NCBI RefSeq assembly: GCF_000735135.1
Contig: NZ_JPLZ01000004.1
Location: 22,130 to 86,129, forward strand
DNA: 64,000 bases
From: Chryseobacterium sp. FH1
GTDB taxonomy: Bacteria > Bacteroidota > Bacteroidia > Flavobacteriales > Weeksellaceae
Direction: 5' to 3'
Shown here in pieces: positions 35,380 through 43,798 of this stretch. Made by a program: the position numbers and the translations under genes. Under the pieces are notes generated by a model. That model was not told where the DNA came from. It ran no database searches and saw nothing but the letters and a program-made list of their open reading frames with translations. How positions within the stretch are numbered: position 1 is the stretch's first letter; every line of letters starts with the position of its first letter.

Positions 35380-35425
35380 GTAAAATGTATTTATAATGTA
35401 ATACTTTGTACTTGATACATTTTAC
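35380..35425. repeat. inverted repeat GTAAAATGTAT/ATACATTTTAC
   Basis: Perfect 11-base arms (35380-35390 and 35415-35425) around a 24-base AT-rich centre, in the gap between map and the HAD gene. Partial further copies of AATGTA words surround it. Confidence 0.55.
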
Positions 35426-35440
35426 TTTGTACTAACAGAC

Positions 35441-35875
35441 TTACCAAAAAAGGCCTTTCTTCTTTTCTTTTTTCATTTTGGAGTAAGCATGAACTTCACC
35501 TCCTGCGACCTGAAATTCTATTCTTTCATTGATGATCTGGTAAATCTCGCCCCAACCTGGGAATCCACCTAGATTTCTGTCGTCTATGAAAAGGTCGGCG
35601 TCCAATTTTCTGGATTGTGTTTCGTGGTCGAATACTTCACCTTCAAAACTTGAGTTGATGGCGTAAAATTCCAATCCGTTTTTTCTGCAGAATTCTACAG
35701 CTTCTTCCAGAGATTTACCATGTCTGTACGTCCAAAGAATCAGTCTATAACCTTCTCCTTGAAGTTTTTTCAATGTTTCGAATGCAAATGTTTTTGCCTT
35801 TCCAATTCCCGGATAAGCATCATCCACGATAGTTCCGTCAAAATCGATTGCTAGTTTTTTATTACTTTTTATCAT
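35441..35875 (-). CDS. HAD-superfamily phosphatase-like protein (BT0820 type)
   Basis: The 144-residue product from the ATG at 35875 shows the HAD motifs: DFDGTIVDD with nucleophile Asp11 and Asp13, LILWTYRHGKS as motif II, and SRKLDADLFIDDRN as motifs III/IV. The cap domain is minimal, so it is a small C0-type hydrolase. The substrate is unknown. The longer start at 35938 would add 21 hydrophobic residues encoded in the promoter region, where a TATATTTG box (35908-35901) lies, and is rejected. Confidence 0.85.
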   Translation of the reverse strand: MIKSNKKLAIDFDGTIVDDAYPGIGKAKTFAFETLKKLQGEGYRLILWTYRHGKSLEEAVEFCRKNGLEFYAINSSFEGEVFDHETQSRKLDADLFIDDRNLGGFPGWGEIYQIINERIEFQVAGGEVHAYSKMKKEKKKGLFW

Positions 35876-35900
35876 CGTTGTTATTAAAAAAATAAGTTTG

Positions 35901-35908
35901 CAAATATA
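35901..35908 (-). promoter_or_regulatory. -7 box before the HAD gene
   Basis: TATATTTG on the minus strand, 25 bases before the chosen ATG. It supports the short start. Confidence 0.45.
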
Positions 35909-35979
35909 CAAATAATGTAGAGGTAAGAAAATAGACAAATTATAATAGACTGAAAATCAATCTTAAATTATAATTCAAA

Positions 35980-36006
35980 AAAAATACGCTTTGTCAGCGC
36001 ATTTTT
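35980..36006 (-). terminator. terminator after the acyl-ACP desaturase gene
   Basis: AAATGCGCT and AGCGTATTT pair (one G-U) around GACAA. A T-run follows on the minus strand. Confidence 0.75.
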
Positions 36007-36009
36007 CTA

Positions 36010-36987
36010 TTAACTTTTCACCCATTTGAAACTGTAAGGCAGTTCCGGTGTTTTGATCCTGTCTGAGATTCTTTGCAATCTGTCTGGTAACTTCATTAGA
36101 TAATCTCTCGCTCGTTCGGCTTGGTCATTCAAGTTTTTCATTTGGTCAATTTTCCATTCGTCCAGGAGATCAGAAAGAATATTAATATAATCTTGCGCAG
36201 TGTACACCATTGCTCTCTGAGCAGCATCCGAAAAATGTTCCCAAAGTTCGCCGGCTTTTTGTCCTGATTCTCTAAGTAAATGTGCTGGCATTACGATTTT
36301 CCTTTTCATCATATCTTCGAAGGCTAGCATCATTCCGCTGGCATCCATTTCGAAAATCCTTGCTGAGAAATCCTTGTAAGCTTTGGCGTGTCTAGCTTCA
36401 TCCGCTGCGATGACCCCACACATTTGTGCTAACTTTTTATTCCCAGATTGTTTTGCCAAAGTCCCAACTCTTCTGTGAGAAATATTGGTTGCGGTTTCCT
36501 GAAAACTGGTGTAAACGAAATTTTTATAAGGATCTGAACTAGTTCCTATGTCGAAACCATCGCTGATGAGATGTTGTGTTGTGATTTCCATCTCGCGCAT
36601 ATTCACACGACCGCAGAGGTAAAGATATTTTCCGAGAAGATCTCCGTGACGGTTTTCTTCTGCAGTCCAGGCTCTGATCCATTTAGTCCAGCCTGTATTT
36701 TTTTCTTGATTTACACCATCGAGGTTCATCAGCCAAGATTCGTAAGTTGGCAATGCTTCTTCTGTGATGCAATCGCCTATCAATGTTACGAAAAGGTCAT
36801 AAGGCATTTCTCTGGCAAATGTTTGCAGTTCGTCGATTTCATCTTTGAAATTATCGCTGGAACTGTCCGGAAGGAAATCCGAAGGTTGCCATATTTTCTC
36901 GATCGGTGTTAAATATGATGCGATAAACTCGTCCATATTCTTTTCCATCGATCTCATTACCTCTATCTGTAACTCTTTTTCGTGCAT
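36010..36987 (-). CDS. acyl-ACP desaturase (FA_desaturase_2 family)
   Basis: This soluble diiron enzyme puts a double bond into acyl chains bound to ACP. The 325-residue product has both diiron motifs, EENRHGD (Glu111, His114) and DEARHAKAY (Glu197, His200). Further likely ligands are Glu77 (ITEEALPTYE) and Glu164 (QETATNISHRR). The family is typical of plants and of several bacterial groups including Flavobacteriia. It is flanked by its own -7 box (TATATTTG at 37020-37013) and a terminator, so it is monocistronic. It likely helps set membrane fluidity. Confidence 0.92.
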   Translation of the reverse strand: MHEKELQIEVMRSMEKNMDEFIASYLTPIEKIWQPSDFLPDSSSDNFKDEIDELQTFAREMPYDLFVTLIGDCITEEALPTYESWLMNLDGVNQEKNTGWTKWIRAWTAEENRHGDLLGKYLYLCGRVNMREMEITTQHLISDGFDIGTSSDPYKNFVYTSFQETATNISHRRVGTLAKQSGNKKLAQMCGVIAADEARHAKAYKDFSARIFEMDASGMMLAFEDMMKRKIVMPAHLLRESGQKAGELWEHFSDAAQRAMVYTAQDYINILSDLLDEWKIDQMKNLNDQAERARDYLMKLPDRLQRISDRIKTPELPYSFKWVKS

Positions 36988-37156
36988 TAAATTGAATCTT
37001 ATTTTATGGATTCAAATATAACAAAATCATACCAATGGCTAATAATCCATCGAAGTTTGTGATAGTTTGTGAAATTAAGTACAAAGTGAAAATAACTTGA
37101 AAATCACTACACACGGTGTAACAACTTTAGAAAATGGCCATTAAAATCATAAATAA

Positions 37157-37180
37157 AAACCAGCAAAAATGCTGGTTTCC
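37157..37180 (-). terminator. terminator after the T9SS protein gene
   Basis: AAACCAGC and GCTGGTTT form an 8-bp stem, followed by TTATTTAT on the minus strand, about 25 bases after the stop. Confidence 0.75.
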
Positions 37181-37204
37181 ATTAAAAGATTATGTGTGGA
37201 CAAA

Positions 37205-38572
37205 TTATTGTTTTATGATCTTTATCGTTTCTGTCTTACCGTTTTTAAGCATCACTTTTCCAACATAATTACCTGAAGTAAGATTTGATACATTAATTTT
37301 ATTGTTACTGATCGTAGCATCTTTCACAAGTTGTCCTGCGATGTTGTAAATCAGAATTCTTTCCGCTTCTTGGTTGGAAACGATTGTTAATTCATTCTTA
37401 ACAGGATTTGGATAGAAACCGAAATTATTTTTATTGAAATCATTTACCGCCAAGCTAGATTTAGAGTATCCAATCGCCTGAAAAACATAATTATATCCAT
37501 CATTGATTTCCCAGGATTCTCCTTCGTCATAAGAAGTATAAGAATATCCGCCAATGCCATCTTGAGACGTGGCTTCCCATTGCAGATAATCCGTGAACGG
37601 AACCTGCTTTGCCTTAACCTCAACAAAATATTTCCCCTGGGTCAATTCCACAGCCTGAGGCAATTCGAAATCCAGATCCACAGCAACCACTTCCAATGGA
37701 TATCCTGGAACCTGCCAATATCCGAAATAATTTTCTGTCTTCGGACCAATATTCTCAAAAGAAAACAAAATCTCTCCTGGCGCATCATCTACAGAAGAAC
37801 GGATGTTAATTGTCGCATTCTCAATATTTCCTAATTGTAATGTTGAAATTTTAAAGTTTGTAAGCGTAAACTTCGTATTGTCGGGAACAATGATATCATC
37901 TGCCAACGATCTTCCCGGCATGCTAGCTCCAGCTTCATGTGCGTCGGAAACATTACCCTGGCTGGTTGCTGTGCCATAATCTGGTTGAGTTTCGCCAGTG
38001 GAAGTACAAATACCTGAAACCTGGAAAATATGATCATAATAAGAATAACCGCCAAACCAATCTTCAGAATCAAATTTGGAATAGCCAAATCTGCCTAACT
38101 TTGTAGTTTCCTGATTATTTATTTCCCAGCTTGCAGAAGTAGCATCTCCAGGCTTCGCTTTTACGGACAGGTAATATTTTCCTTTCGGCAGATCGAATGT
38201 TGAAGGAAGATTCACATTGATCTCATACGCTGAATTATTTTCCAATGTATATTTGAAAGTTTGAGAAGCGGGAACCACGTTTTCAAATGACTTGATGAGA
38301 TCTCCTGGCCTGCCAGCATTGTCCTTATAAAAATAAAGATTGACATAAGTGAGATCAGCCGAACCTTTCAGCGCATTAAATTTCACATTATTCACAGTGA
38401 GGATCTTCCCAAACTCCACATCAAAATCTGACGCAGATGTATACTCGTAGTTTCCGCCTGTGGTAATATTTTCGCCGTTTCCAGTAGTGTCTGATGAAAC
38501 ACCATAAACGCAGTTTTGAGAAAAAGACATCACTCCGGATATCATCATCAAAAAAATCAAATTTTTCTTCAT
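37205..38572 (-). CDS. secreted protein with T9SS type A sorting domain
   Basis: From the ATG at 38572 (455 residues) there is a signal peptide (MKKNLIFLMMISGVMSFS). Two similar beta-rich domains follow: about 25-190, containing LTYVNLYFYKDNAGRPGDLI and ending SYYDHIFQVSGIC; and about 205-375, containing NATINIRSSVDDAPGEILFS and ending NYVFQAIGYS. The C-terminal sorting domain starts FGFYPNPVKNELTIVS and ends GKTETIKIIKQ. The sorting domain directs export through the gliding-linked type IX system and attachment to the cell surface. The function of the repeated domain is not recognised. Confidence 0.88.
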   Translation of the reverse strand: MKKNLIFLMMISGVMSFSQNCVYGVSSDTTGNGENITTGGNYEYTSASDFDVEFGKILTVNNVKFNALKGSADLTYVNLYFYKDNAGRPGDLIKSFENVVPASQTFKYTLENNSAYEINVNLPSTFDLPKGKYYLSVKAKPGDATSASWEINNQETTKLGRFGYSKFDSEDWFGGYSYYDHIFQVSGICTSTGETQPDYGTATSQGNVSDAHEAGASMPGRSLADDIIVPDNTKFTLTNFKISTLQLGNIENATINIRSSVDDAPGEILFSFENIGPKTENYFGYWQVPGYPLEVVAVDLDFELPQAVELTQGKYFVEVKAKQVPFTDYLQWEATSQDGIGGYSYTSYDEGESWEINDGYNYVFQAIGYSKSSLAVNDFNKNNFGFYPNPVKNELTIVSNQEAERILIYNIAGQLVKDATISNNKINVSNLTSGNYVGKVMLKNGKTETIKIIKQ

Positions 38573-38718
38573 AAAAAACATATTATAATTATTGGATGCT
38601 AAACTATGTGACATTATCGGCAAATCCAACTACAGTACTTTCGAAATCCTTGATTTTTAAATAATAAAATTTAAATTAAAACTATGATTATCAATGTTTT
38701 GGATTTTAAAATATAATT

Positions 38719-40188
38719 CTAGGTGGATTGATTTTTAGAAGCTTCCCGAATAAAAACTGAAGGCGAAATCCCGGTAATATTTCGAAAAACGGTGGCAAAA
38801 GCACTGTGAGATGCAAAGCCACATTCCTCTGCCAAATAACTTATTTTATAATGATGATATTCCTTATGATTGTAAATTTTCTGACAGATGTAAGCGATTC
38901 TCAACTCATTAATGTAAGTATTGAAATTCTTGCCTTTGTATTTATTGATGACTTCGGAAAGATAACTCGTATTGGTTTTCAACTGCAAAGCAAGACTTGA
39001 GATCGTGAGTTTTGGATTGGTAAATTTTTCCGAATCCTCAAATTTCTTGAGTTTGTCCAACAGATCTTGTTCTACCGAATTTGGAATCTGGAGCGTTACT
39101 TCTTTGGGTGTCTTCTCCAGAGATTCCGGCAACCTGCTTTTTTCCTGGTTATCAGATTCTAATTTATTTATGATATTCTCAAAAACCTTTCTTTCCTTTT
39201 TTCTACGATATAGCAAATAAATAATCGCTCCAGCCAGAAACAAAACAAAGATAATTGCTATGACAACAACGCTCTTTTTAGAACTATCTGCGTACGTAAT
39301 AGCTTCCTTGTAATCTTTCTGCTCTGCATCGATGGCAGAAGAGATCGCCTGCATTTCCTTTTCCTTGGTTGACTTGTTCAGCTTGATATATGCCTCATTG
39401 TAGAAAGAATATTGAGATTGGTCGTCCAAAAATTTATAATTCTGCGAAAGATTATAATAAATATCAGAAAGAAGACGCTTGTCCAGATTATTTTTATGTT
39501 TCAAGACAACCTTCAAAGTATCAATTGCCCTTTGATATTCTTTTCTGTCAGAGTAAACTTGAGACAACGAATTATATATAAAATGGTCAAGCTCTTTGTT
39601 ATAATTATTTTTAATAGCCAAAGCCTTTTTCAGATAGATCTCTGCAGAATCATTTTTCAGATAATGATAGGAGTTTCCGATATTGTACAAAGAGCGTCTG
39701 TGGTTGTAAACAGCCTGATTATCTGGATTTTTCACCAACTCAATTTCGTGTAGAGATTTTTTGTAATATTCGTTAGCTTTTTGATAGTTTTCTTCGTCAA
39801 AATCGATATTTCCGATTTCCAGATAAGAGAGTGTTTTTAGAGATCTTTTCTTATCACTTTCTGGCAGTTTATTAATTTGTTTGACGGCATTGTCCAGATA
39901 GAATTTGGCTTTATCATTTAAATTGAGTTGCACATATTGGTGAGCGATGGATCCATTCATCCTCGCAATCAGTTCATAATCGTCGGTTTTCTCTGCATAT
40001 TCTTTGGCTTTGAAAAGCAGTTCGGTCGATTTTTTCAGGTCATTATTTTTGAAATAGGAAACCGCCGAAGAAGCCAATTCCTCACTTTTCTTTTTATTGT
40101 AAGCATCATCATTGGACAAAATATTTTGCCCGGATACTAGACTTACAATCAAAAAACAAAAGAAAAAAAATTTGTTGAACATCTTCAT
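38719..40188 (-). CDS. membrane-bound TPR protein with AraC-type DNA-binding domain
   Basis: The 489-residue one-component regulator has a signal peptide (ending LVSGQN), periplasmic tetratricopeptide repeats (about 30-285), one membrane segment (SVVVIAIIFVLFLAGAIIYLLY, about 309-330) and a cytoplasmic AraC-type double helix-turn-helix. The latter includes ISYLAEECGFASHSAFATVF near residues 446-465 and GISPSVFIRE after it. Such Bacteroidota regulators sense something in the periplasm and act directly on DNA. The target is unknown. The T9SS gene next to it (38572) is one candidate, inferred from position only. Confidence 0.87.
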   Translation of the reverse strand: MKMFNKFFFFCFLIVSLVSGQNILSNDDAYNKKKSEELASSAVSYFKNNDLKKSTELLFKAKEYAEKTDDYELIARMNGSIAHQYVQLNLNDKAKFYLDNAVKQINKLPESDKKRSLKTLSYLEIGNIDFDEENYQKANEYYKKSLHEIELVKNPDNQAVYNHRRSLYNIGNSYHYLKNDSAEIYLKKALAIKNNYNKELDHFIYNSLSQVYSDRKEYQRAIDTLKVVLKHKNNLDKRLLSDIYYNLSQNYKFLDDQSQYSFYNEAYIKLNKSTKEKEMQAISSAIDAEQKDYKEAITYADSSKKSVVVIAIIFVLFLAGAIIYLLYRRKKERKVFENIINKLESDNQEKSRLPESLEKTPKEVTLQIPNSVEQDLLDKLKKFEDSEKFTNPKLTISSLALQLKTNTSYLSEVINKYKGKNFNTYINELRIAYICQKIYNHKEYHHYKISYLAEECGFASHSAFATVFRNITGISPSVFIREASKNQST

Positions 40189-40216
40189 TTTATGAATTCA
40201 CGAAACTAATTTACAT

Positions 40217-40245
40217 CAAAAAAGCCGGCTGTAAAAACCGACTTT
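40217..40245 (-). terminator. terminator after gpmI
   Basis: AAAGTCGG and CCGGCTTT (one G-T) form an 8-bp stem with a 9-base loop, followed by TTTTGATG on the minus strand. Confidence 0.6.
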
Positions 40246-40255
40246 CTATTTTAAA

Positions 40256-40285
40256 TTTTCTTTGCCAACCCTACCGGGAGGAAAA
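40256..40285. repeat. single-hairpin relative of the two-hairpin repeat
   Basis: TTTTC and GAAAA flank TTTGCCAACCCTACCGGGAG, whose complement CTCCCGGTAGGGTTGGC resembles the conserved loop CTCCCTTTAGGGCTGGGG of the elements at 22886 and 46098. Confidence 0.45.
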
Positions 40286-40298
40286 GTTATATTTTATT

Positions 40299-41825
40299 TT
40301 AATTGGCTAGAACATTTCCTGTCATCTCTTCTGGAATATCTACGCCCATCACTTTCAAAATGGTTGGTGCAACGTCGCCCAATTTTCCTGGTGTTAAATT
40401 CCAGGTATGTTCTTTGTCCATCACGATGAACGGAACCAAGTTGGTAGAGTGTTGCGTGTTTGGAGAACCATCTGGATTGATCATCACATCCGAGTTTCCG
40501 TGGTCTGCCAAAATGAAAACCGCATAACCATTGTCGTAAGCCGTAGTTGCCACTTTTTGGATGCATTCGTCCACAACTTCCGCTGCTTTGACCGCCGCAG
40601 AGAAAACGCCTGTGTGACCTACCATATCTGTGTTTGCAAAATTAAGAACAACAAAGTCTGCCGTTCCGTTTTCCAATTCTGGAACGATGGAATTGGTAAT
40701 ATCGTAAGCGGACATTTCCGGTTTCAAATCGTAGGTAGCCACGTCTTTCGGACTTGGGCAAAGCAATCTTCGCTCTTGAACAAATTCTGCCTCGCGGCCG
40801 CCTGAGAAGAAAAACGTCACGTGTGGATATTTTTCTGTTTCGGCAATTCTGATTTGGGATTTACCAGCAGATTCCAACACTTCGCCCATTGTTTTTTGAA
40901 GAACGTTCTCATCGAAAACAACTTTTACATTTTGGAAGGATTTATCGTAGTTCGTCAAAGTCACATAATACAGATCCAGCTTTTTCATTCCATATTCTGG
41001 GAAATCGTGTTGCGTCAAAACTTCTGTGATCTCGCGACCTCTGTCTGTACGGAAATTGAAGGAAATCACAACATCGTGGTCTTCGATCTTGCCAATCGGG
41101 AAATGGTTTTGAATCGCTACAATCGGCTGGATAAACTCATCCGTCACATCTTCATTATAAGAATCCTGAATCGACTGTACAAAATCTTTAGATTCTTTCC
41201 CAACGCCGTTTACCATCAGGTCATAAGCCAACTTCACGCGCTCCCAACGTCTGTCTCTGTCCATCGCGTAGTAGCGACCAATCAAAGAAGCCAGTTTTCC
41301 AGTGCTTGCATTCATATGCGCCAAAAGTTCCTCGATGAAGCCTTTTCCAGATTTCGGGTCGCAATCTCTACCGTCTGTGAAAGCGTGAACGAAGACATTT
41401 TTATCCAATCCAAACTCGTGAGCGGCGGTCAATAAACCTTTCAAGTGATTGATATGGGAATGCACGCCACCGTTGGAAACCAAACCGATGAAATGTACTT
41501 TTTTGTTGTTTGCTCTTGCGTATTCGAAAGCTTCTTGGATGACGTGCTCTCTGCCGAGACTTCCCGTTTCCACCGCCATATTCAGTCTTACCAGATTTTG
41601 GTAAACGACTCTACCAGCGCCAAGATTCATATGTCCAACTTCGGAGTTTCCCATTTGTCCAGCGGGAAGACCAACGGCCAAACCACTTGCTTCTAGGGTT
41701 GTGCTTGGAAAAGTTTGAAGGGCGTAATCTATAAAAGGTGTTTTGGCTTGTTTGAGAGCGGAAACTTCGTCATTAAGACCGATTCCCCAGCCGTCTAATA
41801 TTGCAAGGATTGCTTTTTTTGACAT
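40299..41825 (-). CDS. gpmI: 2,3-bisphosphoglycerate-independent phosphoglycerate mutase
   Basis: GpmI interconverts 3- and 2-phosphoglycerate in glycolysis. It is a two-manganese enzyme with a phosphoserine intermediate. The 508-residue product has normal length. It shows the metal-binding start LAILDGWGIG (Asp11), the catalytic serine in GQMGNSEVGH (Ser61), and the second metal site FANTDMVGHTG and LADHGNSDVM. It is monocistronic. Confidence 0.96.
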   Translation of the reverse strand: MSKKAILAILDGWGIGLNDEVSALKQAKTPFIDYALQTFPSTTLEASGLAVGLPAGQMGNSEVGHMNLGAGRVVYQNLVRLNMAVETGSLGREHVIQEAFEYARANNKKVHFIGLVSNGGVHSHINHLKGLLTAAHEFGLDKNVFVHAFTDGRDCDPKSGKGFIEELLAHMNASTGKLASLIGRYYAMDRDRRWERVKLAYDLMVNGVGKESKDFVQSIQDSYNEDVTDEFIQPIVAIQNHFPIGKIEDHDVVISFNFRTDRGREITEVLTQHDFPEYGMKKLDLYYVTLTNYDKSFQNVKVVFDENVLQKTMGEVLESAGKSQIRIAETEKYPHVTFFFSGGREAEFVQERRLLCPSPKDVATYDLKPEMSAYDITNSIVPELENGTADFVVLNFANTDMVGHTGVFSAAVKAAEVVDECIQKVATTAYDNGYAVFILADHGNSDVMINPDGSPNTQHSTNLVPFIVMDKEHTWNLTPGKLGDVAPTILKVMGVDIPEEMTGNVLAN

Positions 41826-41967
41826 TTTGATTTCTTATTTTGTTTATACAAATTTACGAAATGGAATGGGGATTAGGGAATTTTGGTGGTTGTTTTTTTG
41901 AGATTTAAGAAATTTTGATTATTAATATTTTTTATTCTTAGTAATTAAAAAAATGAGTATAATTTTA

Positions 41968-42483
41968 CTAAGTAATAGTGTTTCCCTCTCTAAAATATCT
42001 ATTTGTTGCTCCCTCAAAATTATTATATAATATTTTATAATCAGTGTATCCATAAAAATCAATATCTAAATATCCATTTTCGCTCACCGCATTTTCAGTT
42101 TCTTCTGTAATAATCATTTCTTTCTCAACAATAATCAGGATTAAATCTTCAATCCAATAATTAGGATTAAAATCAGTAAAACTTTCTAACAAAAATGATT
42201 TAACATCAAGCTTGGCTAGTATATCAAATAAAACGTTAGTTTCTTTTGATAAGTTTTCCTTATTAGATTTAGCTTCAAAAATATTTTGGTAATTTCGAAA
42301 ATCACTTTTAATATTTTCTATACTTTCCATATTTAAAGGAATATCCAAATAAACATTTCCTTTATAATCAATTGATTTAAAATGAACAATTTCATTCGGC
42401 ATCAAAATTTCATCTCTGATTATTATTCTTGCGATATATGGAGCTCCAAATCCACTCATAATTATAAAATTAGAATTAAACAT
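41968..42483 (-). CDS. hypothetical protein, third gene of a toxin-antitoxin operon
   Basis: The product of about 171 residues is not recognised. It is acidic, AT-rich in base composition like the two genes before it, and has no signal peptide or clear membrane segment apart from LILIIVEKEMIITEE. The start ATG overlaps the end of the antitoxin gene by 8 bases (a second ATG lies one codon earlier), so it is translated from the same mRNA. The overlap suggests a role in the toxin-antitoxin unit, but none can be shown. Confidence 0.6.
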   Translation of the reverse strand: MFNSNFIIMSGFGAPYIARIIIRDEILMPNEIVHFKSIDYKGNVYLDIPLNMESIENIKSDFRNYQNIFEAKSNKENLSKETNVLFDILAKLDVKSFLLESFTDFNPNYWIEDLILIIVEKEMIITEETENAVSENGYLDIDFYGYTDYKILYNNFEGATNRYFREGNTIT

Positions 42484-42766
42484 CAATCGATATTCTCACT
42501 TTCCCGCCCAATCCTTTTTCAACAATATCAAATAAAGTTTTAAGCGTCAAATTACTTCCGTTATTTTCGATTTTGGAAATATATTCACGTTTTTTATCTA
42601 CCAAATTTGCCAATTCGGTTTGTGTAAGATTTTTTTCTTCACGCGCTTTTCTTAACTGAAGTCCAATTGCAAAAGATTCAAAATCTCTTTCCAATTCATC
42701 TCTTCTTTCAGTTCCAACTTTTCCGTAAACCTCGTCTTTTATTTCTTTCCAATTTTTAGTTTCCAT
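42476..42766 (-). CDS. XRE-family antitoxin (HigA-like)
   Basis: The 96-residue protein has an N-terminal helical part and an XRE helix-turn-helix (about 38-85: LRKAREEKNLTQTELANLVD then YISKIENN). It begins 11 bases inside the end of the toxin gene, the toxin-first order typical of higBA modules. It should bind the toxin and repress its own operon. The upstream half (METKNWKEIKDEVYG) is the usual HigA-type lead. Confidence 0.87.
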   Translation of the reverse strand: METKNWKEIKDEVYGKVGTERRDELERDFESFAIGLQLRKAREEKNLTQTELANLVDKKREYISKIENNGSNLTLKTLFDIVEKGLGGKVRISIDV

Positions 42767-43109
42767 TTTCCTTTGATTTTTGTTCGTAATATTCAGCCAT
42801 TATTTTCAAGGCTTTTGCAATTTCATTCTTTGGTGTTTTTTGAGTTTTCTTTTGAAACCCATTCATCAAAACAACTAATTTTTCGCCATCAAAAAAGCAA
42901 AACACCCTCCATATATTTGAACCCAATTGTATTCTCGCTTCATACAAACCAACAGTTCCTACAATATGTTTTAGATAATTTGAAGGGACGCGTTCCAATG
43001 TTTCAATTGCCTCAATTATTTTAAATATTTTATCTTGAACTTTCTTCGGTTGCTCCAAAAGAAACTTCTCAAAATAGTTTTTAAACGATATGACTTCCCT
43101 CACTTTCAC
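42756..43109 (-). CDS. RelE/HigB-like toxin (Gp49 family)
   Basis: The 117-residue protein matches the phage-derived Gp49-like / HigB group: VREVISFKNYFEKFLLEQPK at the start, LYEARIQLGSNIWRVFCFFD in the centre (the Y-E-R-x-R-x-R-like strand) and LMNGFQKKTQKTPKNEI near the end. Such toxins are ribosome-dependent mRNA nucleases. It is first in a three-gene unit that ends at 41968. Low GC compared with neighbours suggests acquisition by transfer. Confidence 0.87.
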   Translation of the reverse strand: MKVREVISFKNYFEKFLLEQPKKVQDKIFKIIEAIETLERVPSNYLKHIVGTVGLYEARIQLGSNIWRVFCFFDGEKLVVLMNGFQKKTQKTPKNEIAKALKIMAEYYEQKSKENGN

Positions 43110-43228
43110 TCAACAAAAGTAATTTAAAAGTTACATTTAGACAAGTAATTATTAAAATTAATCTCCACCACATCTTTCCCAGAATAATAAATTTAACTAC
43201 CTTTAAAACCCTTATTTAAATTGATATA

Positions 43229-43561
43229 ATGGACCTGAGAGACCAACTGAAAAATCTTTTTCCGCAACACGACGAGCAGGATTTTGAAATGCCAGATGAT
43301 GAAAAAGAAAACTTCAAACAGAAGGAACCGCTCGTTTGCAAATTCGAGAAAAAAGGCAGAAATGGAAAACCCGTCACCATCATAGAAGGCTGGGAAGGCG
43401 ACGACGAAGGCCTGAAAGAAATCTCAAAAAAAATCAAAACAAAACTCGGCATCGGTGGCTCGGAAAAAGACGGCGCCATCATCATCCAAGGCGACAACCG
43501 CGACAAAATAATGACCATCCTAAAAGAAATGGGCTACAAAACAAAACGTGTCGGAGGTTGA
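43229..43561 (+). CDS. SUI1/eIF1-family translation factor (YciH-like)
   Basis: The 110-residue protein has an acidic N-terminus and a SUI1 domain (about 35-108), recognised by GRNGKPVTIIEGWEG, LKEISKKIKTKLGIGGSEKD and GAIIIQGDNRDKIMTILKEM. Bacterial members such as YciH resemble eIF1 and may influence start-codon choice on the ribosome; the physiological role is uncertain. It is monocistronic. Confidence 0.9.
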   Translation: MDLRDQLKNLFPQHDEQDFEMPDDEKENFKQKEPLVCKFEKKGRNGKPVTIIEGWEGDDEGLKEISKKIKTKLGIGGSEKDGAIIIQGDNRDKIMTILKEMGYKTKRVGG

Positions 43562-43623
43562 TTTATAAATGATGAATGATAAATGATAAGTGATGAATGA
43601 TTTTAGCTTTGTGGGTTAAACAC

Positions 43624-43753
43624 AAAGGCACAAAGATTTTTTTCACAATCAATCACTTTTTAAGGCACGAGGAAAATCTTTGATTTTTATTTTTAGCGAA
43701 GCTAAACTTTGTGCCTTAAAACACAAGACATTCATTAAAAAACCTCGTGCCTT
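43624..43753. repeat. interleaved inverted repeats (AAGGCACAAAG / AAGGCACGAGG)
   Basis: AAGGCACAAAG (about 43625) pairs with CTTTGTGCCTT (43707-43717), and AAGGCACGAGG (43662-43672) pairs with CCTCGTGCCTT (43743-43753). The two long stems interlock, so only one can form fully at a time. It fills the gap between the SUI1 and YhiN-like genes. Confidence 0.65.
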
Positions 43754-43798
43754 CGTGTAATTTTCCAATCCCTAATCTCCTTAGAAAAAACCGTCCTT

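Noticed and set aside
40821..41435. 204-residue plus-strand frame opposite gpmI
   Set aside because: Shadow of a gene with all catalytic motifs intact.
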